A stretch of 64,000 bases of DNA from Manis javanica (GCF_040802235.1 NC_133163.1:40196501-40260500); one strand, 5' to 3'. Shown: positions 42,144 to 54,079, numbered from the stretch's first letter. Numbers and translations are program-made. Notes: generated by a model from the letters alone, not told the origin.

Positions 42144-42334
42144 TGCAGGCTTTAGATTCGTGGTTATGCAAGGTTCAAGGTTAGCTTGTTTACTACCTTA
42201 CTGTCTAACTAGACTCGCTTATTGAGCTATTATAAACACAGTCTGATGATTATTTCTCTCCCTTCTTATTCCTCCTCCTCCATTCTTCATATGTTGGGTG
42301 TTTTGTTCTGTGCTTTTTTTAGGAGTGCTCCCAT

Positions 42335-43206
42335 CTAGAGCAGTCCCTCTACGATATGCTGTAGAGGTGGTTTGTGGGAGGCAAATTCCCTCAACTTTTG
42401 CTTGTCTGGAAATTGTTTAATCCCTCCTTCATATTTAAATGATAATCATGCTGGATACAGTATCCTTGGTTCCAGGCCCTTCTGTTTCATTGCATTAAAT
42501 ATATCATGCCATTCTCTTCTTGCCTGTAAGTTTTCTGTTGAGAAGTCTGATGATAGCCTGATGGGTTTTCCTTTGCAGGTGTCCTTTTTTCTCTCTCTGG
42601 CTGCCTTTAATACTCTGTCCTTGTCCTTGATCTTTGCCATTTTAATTATTATGTGTCTTGGTGTTGTACTCTTTGGGTCCCTTCTGTTGGGATTTCTGTG
42701 TGCTTCCATAGTCTGAGCAAGTATTTCCTCCCCCAGTTTGGGGAAGTTCTCAGCAATTATTTCTTCAAAGACATTTTCTATCCATTTTTCTCTCTTTTCT
42801 TCTTCTGGTACCCCTATAATGCAGATATTGTTCCTTTTGCATTGGTCACACAGTTCTCTTAATATTGTTTTATTCCTGGAGATTCTTTTATCTCTCTCTG
42901 TGTCAGCTTCTATGCGTTCCTGTTCTCTGGTTTCTATTCCATCAATGGCCTCTTGCATCTTCTCCATTCTGCTTATAAATCCTTCCAGAGTTTGTTTCAC
43001 TTCTGTAATCTCCCTCCAGATGTCTGTAATCTCCCTCTGGACTTCATCCCTTAGCTCTTGAATATTTCTCTGCAGCTCTGTCAGCATGTTTATGATTTTT
43101 ATTTTGAATTCTTTTTCAGGGAGACTGGTTAGGTCTGTCTCTGCAGCTCCTCTCTCAGGTGTTGTCTGAACTATCTTGGACTGGACTAAGTTTTTTGCCT
43201 TTTCAT
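42335..43206 (-). pseudogene. L1 ORF1 (ORF1p), disrupted
   Basis: The product resembles the L1 RNA-binding trimer protein. There is a coiled-coil region (LQRNIQELRDEVQREITDIW onward), an RRM-like part (NNICIIGVPEEE) and a C-terminal domain (RHIIIKMAKIKDKDRVLKAA). The likely ATG is at 43206, but its frame is closed after six codons and the main frame runs in another register, so a frameshift lies near 43190. The longest open piece is 42446-43087. It stops at a TGA where the family usually continues YPARLSF. In-frame homology resumes beyond it and ends at a TAG at 42335-42337. Total span is about 290 codons. Confidence 0.85.
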
Positions 43207-44387
43207 GGTGATAGTGGTGGCTGTAGGCAGGTTGAGGGTGTGTCAGCTGGGAGAAGAAAGTCCTTTCCTTCTTGCTGGATGCCTTGCCCTTCTCCGCTGC
43301 CAGTGTTGGTTGCCCGCACTCCTGGAGCAGCCACCAGGTTAATCCCCTAAGCTGCTGTGGGCAGAGTCTCCATCAGAGCAGCGCAGAGCCCTTCGGGGAG
43401 TGGCAGGCATGCCAGGTGTGCTCCTCCATGATAGCGGTGCCCCTGCCGGGCAGCTGTGTGCCAGCAGCGGCCTTTGGGTCTGGCCCGGGTGGCTGTGATT
43501 TGGGCTGGGGTTCTGGTCGGCTGCTGGGAGCATGCCTGCTCCCTCTGGCTCCACTGCAGGTGTGTGTGGGGCTCTCCCGCATGGGCCTCTACCGGGCTCC
43601 TCTGGCTTGACTGCCACCGGTGCCTGCGAGCCGCACCTGGGCTATTCGGTTGCCACTGCTGTGGGCTCATACAAGCCTGTCCTGGTCCCCTCTGGCACTG
43701 TTGGCACACGTGATCTGCTCCCGGTCCCTTCTAGTGCCGCCACCCCCGGCCCGTGCTGCCACTCTCCTGCTACTGAGCCGGTGTGTCGGGGTCCGCGCGC
43801 CAGTTGGAGGAACAACTGGCAGGCTGCTTAGTGCCTTGAGGGGCTTCAGAGGTGCGCTGCCTCCCGGGGTTTAGGGCCCGTAAGGTTCCCTGGGATTCCC
43901 AGCTGCTGGCTAACTGTGCCGAGACGACTTTGTCCAGCTATGGGGTCCCTTTATCTTTAAGACTTGCAGAAAGCACTCGCTTTTCTTTTGTCTCATGGGC
44001 GCTGGTTGCGGGGACCTGCCCACAGGTTTTGCTTTTTTGTTTCTCTAATATCCAGCACCCTGTGCACCTTGTGTCTGCTCCCTGGGTATGGATTTCTAGA
44101 GCTGGTTGTTTAGCAGTCCTGGGCTTTCACTCCCTCCCAGTTCTGACTCCTTTCTTCTCACTGGGTTTTGGGGTGGGGGAGCGTGCAGGTCCTGCCTGGC
44201 CGCAGTTTGTATCTTACCCCCTTCGTGTGATGTTGAGTTCTCACAGATGTAGATGTATCCTGGCTGTTGTATTGCATCCACTAGTGTCTCTTTTAGGAAT
44301 AGTTGTATTTATTGTATTTTCAGAAATATATATGTTTTGGGGAGGAAATTTCCTCTGAAGTACTCACACTGCCATCTTCCTGTGATC
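43207..44387 (-). promoter_or_regulatory. L1 5' UTR (internal promoter region)
   Basis: About 1.2 kb of GC- and CpG-rich sequence precedes L1 ORF1. By analogy with other L1s it contains the internal promoter. Its high GC produces many spurious ORFs on both strands at 43159-44358. The extreme 5' end appears complete because the target-site duplication abuts it. No lineage subfamily could be assigned by eye. Confidence 0.7.
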
Positions 44388-44403
44388 CTAGACAGAGCTT
44401 TTA
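44388..44403. repeat. Target-site duplication of the L1, right copy
   Basis: This is the second copy of CTAGACAGAGCTTTTA, immediately outside the L1 5' end. It fixes the element's 5' boundary at 44387. Confidence 0.95.
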
Positions 44404-44429
44404 GTTTAGAATTTTACCACACAAATCTC

Positions 44430-44925
44430 TTGATTAGAACAGCTATTCTTAACCTTTTTGGTTTCCTTTGTACTCTTGAAAATATTGAGCACCCCAAAGA
44501 ACCTTTCTTTATGTGAGTTACAGCAACTGATATTTACCATATTGGAAATTAAAACTCAGAAATCTAAAATATATTTATTAATTTATTAAAAAATAAGCTC
44601 ATTGCATGTTAACATAATTGACATTTTTATGGAAAATAACTATTGTCTGAAAGAAAAACTTTAGTGAGAAACACAGCATTGCTTTACATGTTTTAAAAAC
44701 TCTGTAGTGTCTGACTTCAGTGAAGATGTCTGGACTCTCATATCTGCTTTTGCAGTCAATCTGTTGCAAATTCTTAGATCATGTTATCATGCTAGGTAGC
44801 CTCATGCTATCATGAAAGAATGAGAGTGGGAAGTAAAAAACATCTTAATATTTGTTATGAAATCAGTTTTGACCTCAAAAAGTCTGAGGCCACACATTTG
44901 GGACCACTGATTCAGAACAATATTT
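44430..44925. repeat. hAT-Charlie-type DNA transposon relic
   Basis: The segment begins with TTCTTAACCTTTTTGGTTTC and carries AAAATATTGAGCACCCCAAA, TATTTACCATATTGGAAATT, TGCAGTCAATCTGTTGC and TTTGGGACCACTGATT at the end. This matches a common non-autonomous mammalian DNA transposon of the hAT group; the exact name is not given. It lies immediately beyond the L1 insertion. Confidence 0.55.
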
Positions 44926-45130
44926 GGTCCATGAAGAAAGAAGGTGTGATATTCATAATTAAAAGTAAAGAAATTTAGAATTTTAGGCCTAGAAGCTGCT
45001 CTATTAAGTATTGGGACATAATTTTTTGAATATATTTTAAAATAGTTTATTCACTGTTTAAGTTGTAGAGGTAGAGATTAGTTCTAAAATTTGAAAAATT
45101 CCTCATTTTTGACATTATTGAGTGTCAATA

Positions 45131-45438
45131 TGTGGGAAAAGTTGGGGTTCCTATGGCCAGGATCCTCACTGAACCTAAACCACTTGATGATGTAACTGGC
45201 CTGTTTCTAGGCAATTGCTTTCACACCCACAGGCAATAAACTATTATTGACTGAGTCACTATATAAAGAGTTCGGCCCAGTGCTCTGGGTGGAGGTAGAG
45301 ATGTTAGTGCTTGACCTGCTTCTGGGAGAACAAGCCGGGTAATAAATCCTTTCACTCCAAGAACATTTTACTGTCATTTCTTTGGTCACACTGAATCCAT
45401 AGTGAACTTGCCTGGGGCTGAAACCCATTGGCAAGACA
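45131..45438 (+). mobile_element. Solo LTR, endogenous retrovirus family X, copy 3 (shortened)
   Basis: This is a 308-bp LTR with TG...CA ends, a TATA box (TATATAAAG at 45260-45268) and AATAAA at 45341-45346. A perfect 5-bp target duplication, CAATA, lies at 45126-45130 and 45439-45443. Relative to copies 1 and 2 it lacks about 100 bases of the GC-rich middle, between GCTCTGGG (about 45290) and CTTGACCTGC (about 45310). A (CA)26 array follows eight bases beyond the duplication. Confidence 0.88.
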
Positions 45439-45448
45439 CAATAATGTA

Positions 45449-45450
<2 letters not shown>

Positions 45451-45503
<53 letters not shown>
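45451..45503 (+). repeat. (CA)26 microsatellite
   Basis: A perfect dinucleotide array of 26 CA units plus one C lies between GTAAG and GAACTT. Its length and purity predict high polymorphism. It accounts for the valine/cysteine-repeat ORF seen on the minus strand. Confidence 0.98.
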
Positions 45504-45505
<2 letters not shown>

Positions 45506-45579
45506 ACTTAAAATAATCTTCAGAAGTTGTTATCTGTGATCTTACTATTTTAACTAGTTATCACTGTCATACTGCCTAA

Positions 45580-45735
45580 TAGAGTCAGCATGGAAATAGC
45601 CCAGGGTTCTGAATGTTAACTTCAGAATTGTCTGCCTTGTGAGTTTGTGCAAGTTACCTCATTTCTCTAAACCTAGCGTCCTCATTTGTGAAATGGGAAT
45701 AAAAGTCCCTGGAATGCAGAATTTTAAGGATGAGA
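45580..45735 (-). repeat. MIR fragment
   Basis: On the plus strand the sequence reads as the reverse of a MIR: TGTGCAAGTTACCTCATTTC, CCTCATTTGTGAAATGGGAA. Confidence 0.6.
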
Positions 45736-45739
45736 GCGT

Positions 45740-47580
45740 GTGTGTATGTGTGCATGTGAAGTCAGAGAGCTAATAGCTGTGCCTGTAAGGATTAAGCCCC
45801 CACCTCACAGTTTAGCAGGGATTTTGATGGACAGCTATGTTGGGCTCCCCCTGGAAGCAGGTGGGGGTGGGGTTGAACTCATGAGTAAGGAGGAGCTTAC
45901 TTGCAGTTGGGCTGCAAAGACCCTGCTGAACCAACATCAGGCCAGATCCAAGTGAGATGAAGCCCGGGCAGCAGAAGAGCATGCGTGTCAGTTACTACAC
46001 GTTACAGGGACACGAAACTAGGGAGGACCCAGGAATGAATGACAAAGAGCAAACCACCAGGTCACCAGAGAGGAGTCTCAGATCAAGGCCAGGAATTAGG
46101 AACAATTAAGGCTCTGGAGAGGGTACAAAGAATCTTGAGAGAAAAATGTGAGGCTGTGCTTGAGCTTAGTGAGGGATAAACCTCTCTGAGGTGTTGGCCG
46201 GGACCAGTCACACAGTGTGGCCGCAGGGGAGGGTGGGGGCATTTTACCATGCTTCTAGCCAGGCACCAGATGGATCTGGCCTGGGGGAAGTGAATATTAC
46301 CCCTTTCTTCGCCTCTCTCCCCTCTTCATGTTGTAACAGAAGTGGTCTTTTCTGCGGAGAACTCATTCCATACAGAGAAAGTAACGCTGACCCCACCTAG
46401 GTGACCAATCTTCCTGATTGCCTGGAACTGAGGGGATCCCCACAGCACAGACTTCCAGCTTTAAAACTGAAAGAATTCCAGGCAAACTAGGACAAGCTGG
46501 CCATCCTGTCCCACACTATAACCAACCCCAAGTCCAGAGCAACACTCATATCACCCCAGTTAGGCCTGATGGAAGTCCTCCCTAGGACATTCTTCTCAGA
46601 ACTATTGGCAAACATGGCTCTCTTGCTCCTGGCTGGACTAATTTGGTGGGTTGGATGCCATGATTTGCCAGTGTTCATTTCACCCACTACAGGGAGAATT
46701 TCTGTCTGCTAGATAAAGAAAAATCCCAATCTTTGATGAACATCTCCATCCAGCTGAGCCTGAAGCAAGACCTTTCAACAATATGAACTTAAATAAATTC
46801 TCTCTTCTGCCTAAGTTTGGATTTGGCTTTTGGCCTGGCTTAATATAGGGAGTACCTTGAATAGAAGGCAGCTGTAAGTCATTGCATATACTTAGCTACC
46901 AGAAGCCTTTCTTACTATGTGAGAAATGAGAGCTGACTGGGTTAAAAACTGTATTACAGGAATGCATAAACTATAAATTCCTCTGCTTCAACCAATGCCA
47001 TATGATTTCCTATCTTACACTGACTTGCTATATCTGTTAAGGTGAACTTTACCAGATTAGCCTTTTCCTTGAATTCTTATGCTGGGTGTTGTCAGTGCCA
47101 TAACTGTCCTCAGTATCTCCTCAACCCCTCTGTCTTAGCTCTTCCAGCACTACATCTTGCTTTAAATATCCAACCACATTTCTTCCAGCAACTTGCTAGC
47201 ATTAAATGAGCCTAGCTCTACATCTTTCTGGGTTCCTAGCTACAAACACTTCTCCTTGACCTACTTGACTATACCTTGGCCATGGCTAACTTCTGTCCCT
47301 ACTTGGCCTAGACTGCCCTCATCTTGGCACCAGGAGGGACTGAGAACCAATAAATGGACCTTTGGCTTAATCTTTGGACAGTTGGATTCTGTTCTTATTT
47401 GCAGCAGCCTTTTTTTGTCTTTATTTGAAATACGGTCCTCTTCCAAATAATGTTTTAGGCTTTAATGATCAAGAACTTCCTCTCGTTATCACATAACTTT
47501 GGGTAATTGGGTGAGCAAAGTGGTAAATGTGTGGAATGGGCTTGTGAAAAGCTGAGTAAGGGCTGAGTTAGCACGGATGC
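45740..47580. other. Intergenic block, probably old repeats
   Basis: The segment 46160-46830 has an LTR-like look (late AATAAATTCTC at 46793) but could not be assigned. No gene was recognised. Confidence 0.45.
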
Positions 47581-47584
47581 TGTT

Positions 47585-47775
47585 TCAGCTGTAGTTTTCA
47601 CATTTTAGTGGGAATAAGAGTAACTTGAGGTGCATACTTGCATATTTCTGAACCTATTTCCAGTGAACGTGACTCAGTAGGTCTGGAGTAGGGTCTAGGA
47701 ATAAGCATGTGAAGCAAGATTATCAAGTGATTCTGATGTAATTGGTCTCTAGCTCATATTTTGGGAAATATTCCT
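47585..47775 (+). repeat. MER5-like hAT fragment
   Basis: The landmarks GACTCAGTAGGTCTGGAGTA, CAAGTGATTCTGATGTAATT and GCTCATATTTTGGG recall MER5-type Charlie relics. Confidence 0.5.
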
Positions 47776-48274
47776 TTGTGGCATGTTCAGAACATAGCTT
47801 GGGGCAAAAAAGACCCTGATAGTCTCCATATACTAGAATAGGTATAGGGTGGCTCATCTTTGTGATTTGAAAGTGCCTTTTGGGTCTTTTATGATGATTG
47901 GCTTGTTTTCCTTAAGCAGTTTGGTAACCTTAGATGTCAGGATGATGAAACATGGTAAGAACTATATCTATCTATCCCATATTTCACAAACCCCAAATTT
48001 GCTAGAAACCATTTTTGCTCAGTGGCCTGCCCCAGTCATTAGCATCATGGAATGTCTAGAGATGATTCTAGACAATTGACCTTTACAGTCTCATATTTGA
48101 TTCAGCTCAGCAAAGAGCCAGTCTTGCTAGCAGCAATTCAGGGCTGTATGAGACAGGGGCCAGGTCCTGGAGCTATGGGACAATTATCCAAAATATAATT
48201 GTACCTCAGTACAACATATACTGAAAGATGGTGTCCCTCAGTTGGAACACTGTCACAGACTGTTGGCAGGAAGT

Positions 48275-48600
48275 CTTTTTTTTTTGCAATAATAGAACTA
48301 TTTTATTAAACATATCGATGTACTTATTTTGTACAGAACACAATTAACATTTCTTCCTCTCCTGCTTCATGAGGCCACGACTCTGGCAGGATATCTTAGT
48401 GTATCTGTACCTGTATTCTGGGACGGATGAACTTACCCCCTTAGAACTGGGCCTCCTAGCACCAGTATGGGTAGCTTCCATGGTACAAGTATATTGGAAA
48501 TCTTGATTCTTTCATGATATCTTGGGAAGACAGAGTCCAGGAAAACCATGCACCTTCCTAGGAGAACAAAATGCCAGCTCTGGGAAGACCACAGATTCTG
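48275..48600 (-). pseudogene. Candidate 3' end of a processed retrocopy, unidentified
   Basis: On the minus strand an AATAAA signal (48302-48307) is followed after about 17 bases by a run of ten A (48276-48285). This is the arrangement left by reverse transcription of a polyadenylated RNA. The sequence just upstream (through about 48420) gives a short frame ending SRGLMKQERKKC and a stop, which I do not recognise. No flanking duplication was found, and a SINE or L1 tail remains possible. Confidence 0.3.
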
Positions 48601-48829
48601 AGGCCTTTAGGAAAAAGTGGGCTATATATACTCAGAGTTATAGTCTTTTAGTAGAACTAAATAGTTATCATGAATAGCTAGTTTCTCAAGGTTGGCTACC
48701 AATGGTTTCAATGCCAGTGGGATTTGTCTCCTGGCTATGTCATTCACATGGAATGCAGTGGGCATGGGGATCCATGGAATGCTACTAATATGGTAACACT
48801 GGGGACAACATTGGGTGGAAATATACATG

Positions 48830-50335
48830 GTCTCTAGTTATCAGATAGTCTATAGTTCCTGAAAGTGCTTAGGTTGGTAGAACTTGTTGGGGATGTAGAT
48901 TGACAGCTGCTAGGATTGCTCTGTGATGAGATTCATCCTTTGCTAAGGCCCTTATTACACCAGAGCTGATATTTTCCACTTTCTCTCTCCACTGAGGGCT
49001 TGTAAATGACATAGTGACTCGCCTTGCCAAATACAAAGAGGAAAAGAAAGCTAGAGTCAGGTTAGCCTAAATTCATCAGTTTAAGATGGTCCTTAAGGAG
49101 GCCACCAAACCTGAGATAAATATGTAGATTTCTGGGGTAGAATTTAAGGGACACTGTATCAGTTTTAATTGGTAGGCACAGTAATATGGACAGAATCACA
49201 ACTATCTCCACTTAGGTGGCCCCAAATGGACTAACTCTTCAGAACTTACTGAAACTTATTAACTAGAGTGGTTTCATCCAGTCCAAACTGAGTGAGCTAA
49301 ATGAAATTGGCAATCCAGGCCAAGACTAACCTGTGGCTCTGCTATTGTCCCTGAAATTTCCAGGCCCAGCCACTCCACTAGGCATCCTTCAGAACCCACT
49401 GTAGTTAAGCTGTGGATTTTCCATAGCAGCCAAGCAGGAAACTGTATTTATTATCACTGGAGATTTTTATCTCTAACCATCCTGGAGTAGTGGTTTATGA
49501 GGAAGCCCAAACTTCAAGGCACCAGTGCCAAAGTCTGAAGGTCAGAGATTTCAGTGTCAGTCCTCCATTTCTTTAAAATTTATTTGGGAGGCTGAGGGAA
49601 AAAATTATAGGAGAAGCAAGAGAAGAAGGTGATGGGCTTCAGTCTTCAAATTTTTAGGACTGCTCTGACCTGCATGGCCTTGGGCTGGGGGTGGTATTCC
49701 TTTCTGCACATTGGGGTTAAAGGGCAGAGTAGGTACAAACTGACAGAACCCAAAGTTAGCTTCAGAGCCTGCAGATGCCATAGCTGCACAAAGTCTCTGC
49801 CACATAGGTGACAGAGAGCAGGAAGCCAGGAGTGGAGAGCTAGTGACTCAGGTTTATCTGGCAAGGGGGTGGAGACTTGCAAAGTGAAAAGAGGCTGATG
49901 TGAAACCAGGAAGGCCAAGTCACCAGAAGTGAAGGCAGATCTGAGGAAGAAACCATGATAAGCAGGGATTGAAAGCTGAAGTTGAAGCCACTCCATCTCC
50001 AGAAGAAAATATGGTCAAATCCAGGACCCAGGATATCATAGGATCTGGATGTGCCTGGTAGGGACCCCTGGAGGTGGTGACTCTGCTTAATCTAATGGGT
50101 CCCCAATGTGTCTTCTAGTGGGACTCCTCACACTTCATTTACTTATTCAGCCATCATACATTAAGAATCTACTATATGTTAGGTACTGCCCTATAAAATG
50201 GGCATACTAATCAGTAAGGAAAAAGACATCCAAAAATATCAGTGATAACTTGTTTAACACAACATATAGGAAGAAGTTTAAGTTTATAGGACCAGAACAA
50301 CTCTTAAGTCAACATGACTTCTAAATCTGAATCAC
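48830..50335. other. Intergenic block without recognised gene
   Basis: A short family-A-like start may lie at 50150-50290 (CTACTATATGTTAGGTACTG). The paired ORFs at 49605-49996 on both strands are chance. Confidence 0.5.
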
Positions 50336-50339
50336 TGGC

Positions 50340-51240
50340 TTTGACCTCCTTTTCTCATTTCTAGTATCCAGCTTGGTACCTTCACCTGTGTCTCATCTGC
50401 ACCTTCAATTCTGCATGGCCAAACATTAGCTAATTCTTCCTCTACAAACAGTTTCTCTGTGTTTTTAAAAAATTTCCTCTTAAAAAAATGTCAGTGACAT
50501 GTATGAACCCTCTATATCCCAAATTCTAGATCTTTGGGTCAGTTTTTACTCTTCCTGTGCTCAAAAAGTTATCAAATTCTGTTGACTGAAGTATTTCTTA
50601 TATTTGTTCCATTTCTAATATTATTTCTTCTTTCCCAGTGCACTTCATCAAAACAATTTAAATAGCCTGCTAGCTATTTTTCTTCCCTCCTAATCCATTT
50701 TGTTACTATCTTTTCTCAAATAACATTCCATACATCTCATGAAAAATCTTATCTACAAATAAAAATTCAAACACCCTAACCTAGAATTCTAGACAATCTG
50801 AGTCCAACCAATTTTTCTATTTTTATTTCCAAATTTGTCTATCGTTTGCTCTAGAAAAATGGACTTTCTCTTCTCTGTAAGTGCCCTATAATTTCTCTTT
50901 TCCATACTCTTGCTGTTCCTTAGACCAGAATGATCTCTGTTCATCAGCTCCTTAAGTACAAATCCTAGAACTTTCAAAGTCTAGCTCAAATATTTCTCTT
51001 CCCATGAAGCTTTTCTGTTATTCCAGATGGCAGTAATCTTTGTATCTTCTGATTTGTCGTATCACTTTATCTGTACCTTTTTCTTTCCACTTTTCACTGT
51101 TTACTTTGGATTTTGGTTATTCCTATGCAAATTTTATTACTTCCATGGTTTGATTATAAACATCTTGGAAAATTGATTTATCTTTGTATTTCCAAAGTGT
51201 CTGGTACATTTGAACAAAGTTGTTGGGACTCACCAAATAT
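50340..51240 (+). repeat. LINE L2, 3' portion
   Basis: L2-type sequence runs from GACCTCCTTTTCTCATTTC through CTTCCCATGAAGCTTTTCTG to TGTCTGGTACATTTGAAC. It is intergenic. Confidence 0.65.
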
Positions 51241-51289
51241 TTCTTAAACTTCTTTATATTTCTTAGATCCTTTGTCATTAGACCTGGGG

Positions 51290-51620
51290 CATATGGCTGG
51301 TTCTGGCCCACGTTCATTAAGAAGTTATACATAATACTTCCAGTTTGCCGTATTTTGGAACAGATGGGAATTCTACACCCTTTCTTCCCTCCTCCCATTC
51401 TGTTTCACTTTATAAGGCCACGTGTTCCAGATGCAACTTGGTGCAGTTTCTGTAAGTCTGTGCCCATTTCAAACAGACTCCCTGACTGATCACATGTATC
51501 AGAGCTCCCCCCTGAACTGTACTAGATGTGAATCTAAATAAGATATTATGTTGTGCTAAGCCACTGAAATTTCAGAGTTAATATGTTACTGCAGTGTAGC
51601 TTGTCTCAACCTGACAAACA
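51290..51620 (+). repeat. MaLR/MLT1-like LTR fragment
   Basis: The 3' part resembles MLT1 LTRs: TTGTGCTAAGCCACTGAAAT, then TTAATATGTTACTGCAGTGT. The 5' part (CACTTTATAAGGCCACGTGT) is less certain. Confidence 0.5.
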
Positions 51621-51624
51621 AATG

Positions 51625-54075
51625 AAGTATTCAATCAGTGTATGAATGAACAAAAAATGTGGATATCTATTGAATAAATTGTGTTGCTGGAACTGTTTGA
51701 AGATTGATACACAATCTTTTGGGGGTTCTGAATTCACAGCTTTTTTCAGAAAAAGGAAAACATCATCAGACTGTAAATAGTCTACCATTTGATTACATTT
51801 TCCTACAATACCTTAAAAACTTCATTTGTTAATCAACTATGTATGTAGTTTCATGTTTCTTTTTTCCAGGTAGCAGAATTCAGTTAGGTATTAGAGCTAT
51901 ATCATTAAAAGGTATACATGGGGTTTTCTTGGTGCAGTCAAGTGCATAATCCTTATCTTCCTCTGGCTCACTGACAGCCTCTACTCCCCTTTCATGAATA
52001 GATAGATCTTTGGTGCTTAAGAGCACCTTACATGTATAATTTACAAGCAAAACTACTTAGTGTCTAAAGGAAGCTGCCTGATTACTTTTGAGACTCATAC
52101 AACTTTTTTCTTAGAGAATTCAAAAAAGATGAGCAAGTTTAAAGAAGAAAACAAATGTTTTTACAATCTAGAGACAACTTCTGTTACAATATTACAATCT
52201 GCAAGGATTATTGAGCATATTTATAGTTTGTTGAAATGTATTCAGCCCTAGGGAAGTCAGCATCTTCCTCTGACCCTCAAGGGCCTGCAACTGCAATTCT
52301 GTAGGCTGTCCTCCTTGGGTAGTGCAATGCTTTAGCCTTCTCCTCTTATCAAAATCTAAACTCAGCTTAATAAAGCTGTCTGATAATTCACTATGAGATA
52401 TTAATACTATGGATGAAGACTTACCATTTCTGGGGATGTTGCCATTTACCACAATACCAACCTGCCAAATTTATAAAGTCAAATATTGAATTTCTAACAC
52501 CAATGACAGGCTAGAGTGGGAGAAATATTTGGCAAGATCTAAGGTCTTCACAGTTAAGCTGAATAGCAACTTGTGATTCTGTTGAAGAATAACATTATTC
52601 CAGAGGATCATCTAGATGCTTCTGGAGAGCAACTGTTTCTCTACTTGAGATAGTTGGCATATTGCTTTTAGAACAGATGGCTAATCCCATGACTGGTGTT
52701 CTAATGTGCTGTGCCCATTTCAAACAGATAAAGACCAACATTCTCTTTTTTGCTTATTTCTTCAAGTGAAATGAAACAGACCCAAAGTGTTCCTGTTTCT
52801 TGACTATGTTCTTGGTATCCTGGACTATCTTCATGCTAAGAACTTTTGTTTGGAATCTTCTGCTATCATTAGAACTTTCACTTAGGTTGTTTTCCCAGTT
52901 GTGATAGGCTTATCCTGACTTTATCACTGTCTTACACCTGTAACCAATTAGGGCTGCCATGGAATGATGACCAATGAATCAAGACAGCTTATAAGTACAT
53001 AAAAGCTACAGGGTTTGTGTGGTCCTATCTACTCTGTGATAGGTCAAACTTGTATTATGGCCTGGCTCTAGCCCTTTTATGTTAGTATTCCCCTCCATAA
53101 TCCTCAGCACTCTCATGTAAATTTAAGCTTCTGCCAGGCACTCTTTTAGGCTCCCATTTACAGTGGAGTTCCTGCCCAGTCCCTAAATTTAATGGAAAGG
53201 CAGCTTTATGGGTAATGAGCTCCAAGCAAGGAGAGAAAATAATGTCTTCTCAGACCACACTAACCCCAAAGGAGTCCTAGGGTCCCAAGATTTCCTAATA
53301 TATTTGTCAGGCCCAAAGAACACCTCATAAAGATGGTATAACATCTTGGAAAGTGCCCTATAATTTCTCTTTCTCATGCTCTTGCTATTCCTAGGCCAGA
53401 ATGATCTCTGTTCATCATCTTGGTTTTCTCATCTTGGAAGATGGTATGACATTTCCGCCTTGTAGAGGTTGGGTCCATATGAATAAGGCCAGAGCCGTTT
53501 AAACTGGAACTCACCTCATAAAGTACGAGCCAACCACTAATCTGGGGTTTCAGTGATTGAAGTCTAAGTTTAGAAGAAACTAGTTTTTGGCTAACGTTCT
53601 TACTGAGCTGTCCAGGGTTCTGACTTCTTTAGAGGTCATTAGTAACTTCCCTATCCCTGGTCTTGATGCTGGTGATTTTGCTTTACATTCTGAATACTTT
53701 GGGTGTAGTCTGTGGCCACTAATCTTGAATACCCCAGTAGTTTACTTTGAGCTGTGCTGAGCCAGGCTCTTGTCAATGGCATACTGTGTAAAAACTGAAA
53801 AATTGATTATACTGTGTCAGGACTTTTAAGTTGGAGAGAATAAGGCATAGAGGCAGAATACTTAGACTTTAGTAACAGCTTCTTTAGCCATGTGACTTGG
53901 AAGATATCTCTGAAGGTTTCTAAGAACCTTGGTTTTCTCATCATCCCTGAACAATAATGTGAAGAATATATGAAACATAAATGACAAAAAACGCAATACA
54001 AAGAACATTTAAATATATTTGAGGAAAAAGACACCTGACTAGAAAAGTAAACACTGGACACAAAGGTAATTCAAA
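51625..54075. other. Intergenic block without recognised gene
   Basis: There is no clear repeat except a 67-base segment at 53349-53415 that resembles 50879-50945. No coding signal was seen. Confidence 0.5.
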
Positions 54076-54079
54076 AAAT

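Larger units (their letters stand above)
38002..44387 (-). mobile_element. Full-length L1 retrotransposon, coding-defective
   Basis: A 6.4-kb element lies on the minus strand: 5' UTR about 43207-44387, ORF1 about 42335-43206, ORF2 about 38351-42143, then a 3' UTR and a short A-rich tail. It is flanked by a perfect 16-bp duplication, CTAGACAGAGCTTTTA, at 37986-38001 and 44388-44403. The 5' end on the minus strand starts GATCACAGGAAGATGGCAG, resembling intact mammalian L1 starts. Both ORFs are broken (see separate entries), so the copy cannot move by itself. The perfect duplication suggests a fairly recent, lineage-specific insertion. It has the same orientation as LRRC9 and opposes RTN1. Confidence 0.95.

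Noticed and set aside
43159-44358. Cluster of long ORFs on both strands
   Set aside because: They lie in the GC-rich L1 5' UTR.
45207-45503. 98-codon ORF starting with a cysteine-valine repeat
   Set aside because: It is a translation of the (CA)26 array and the adjoining LTR.
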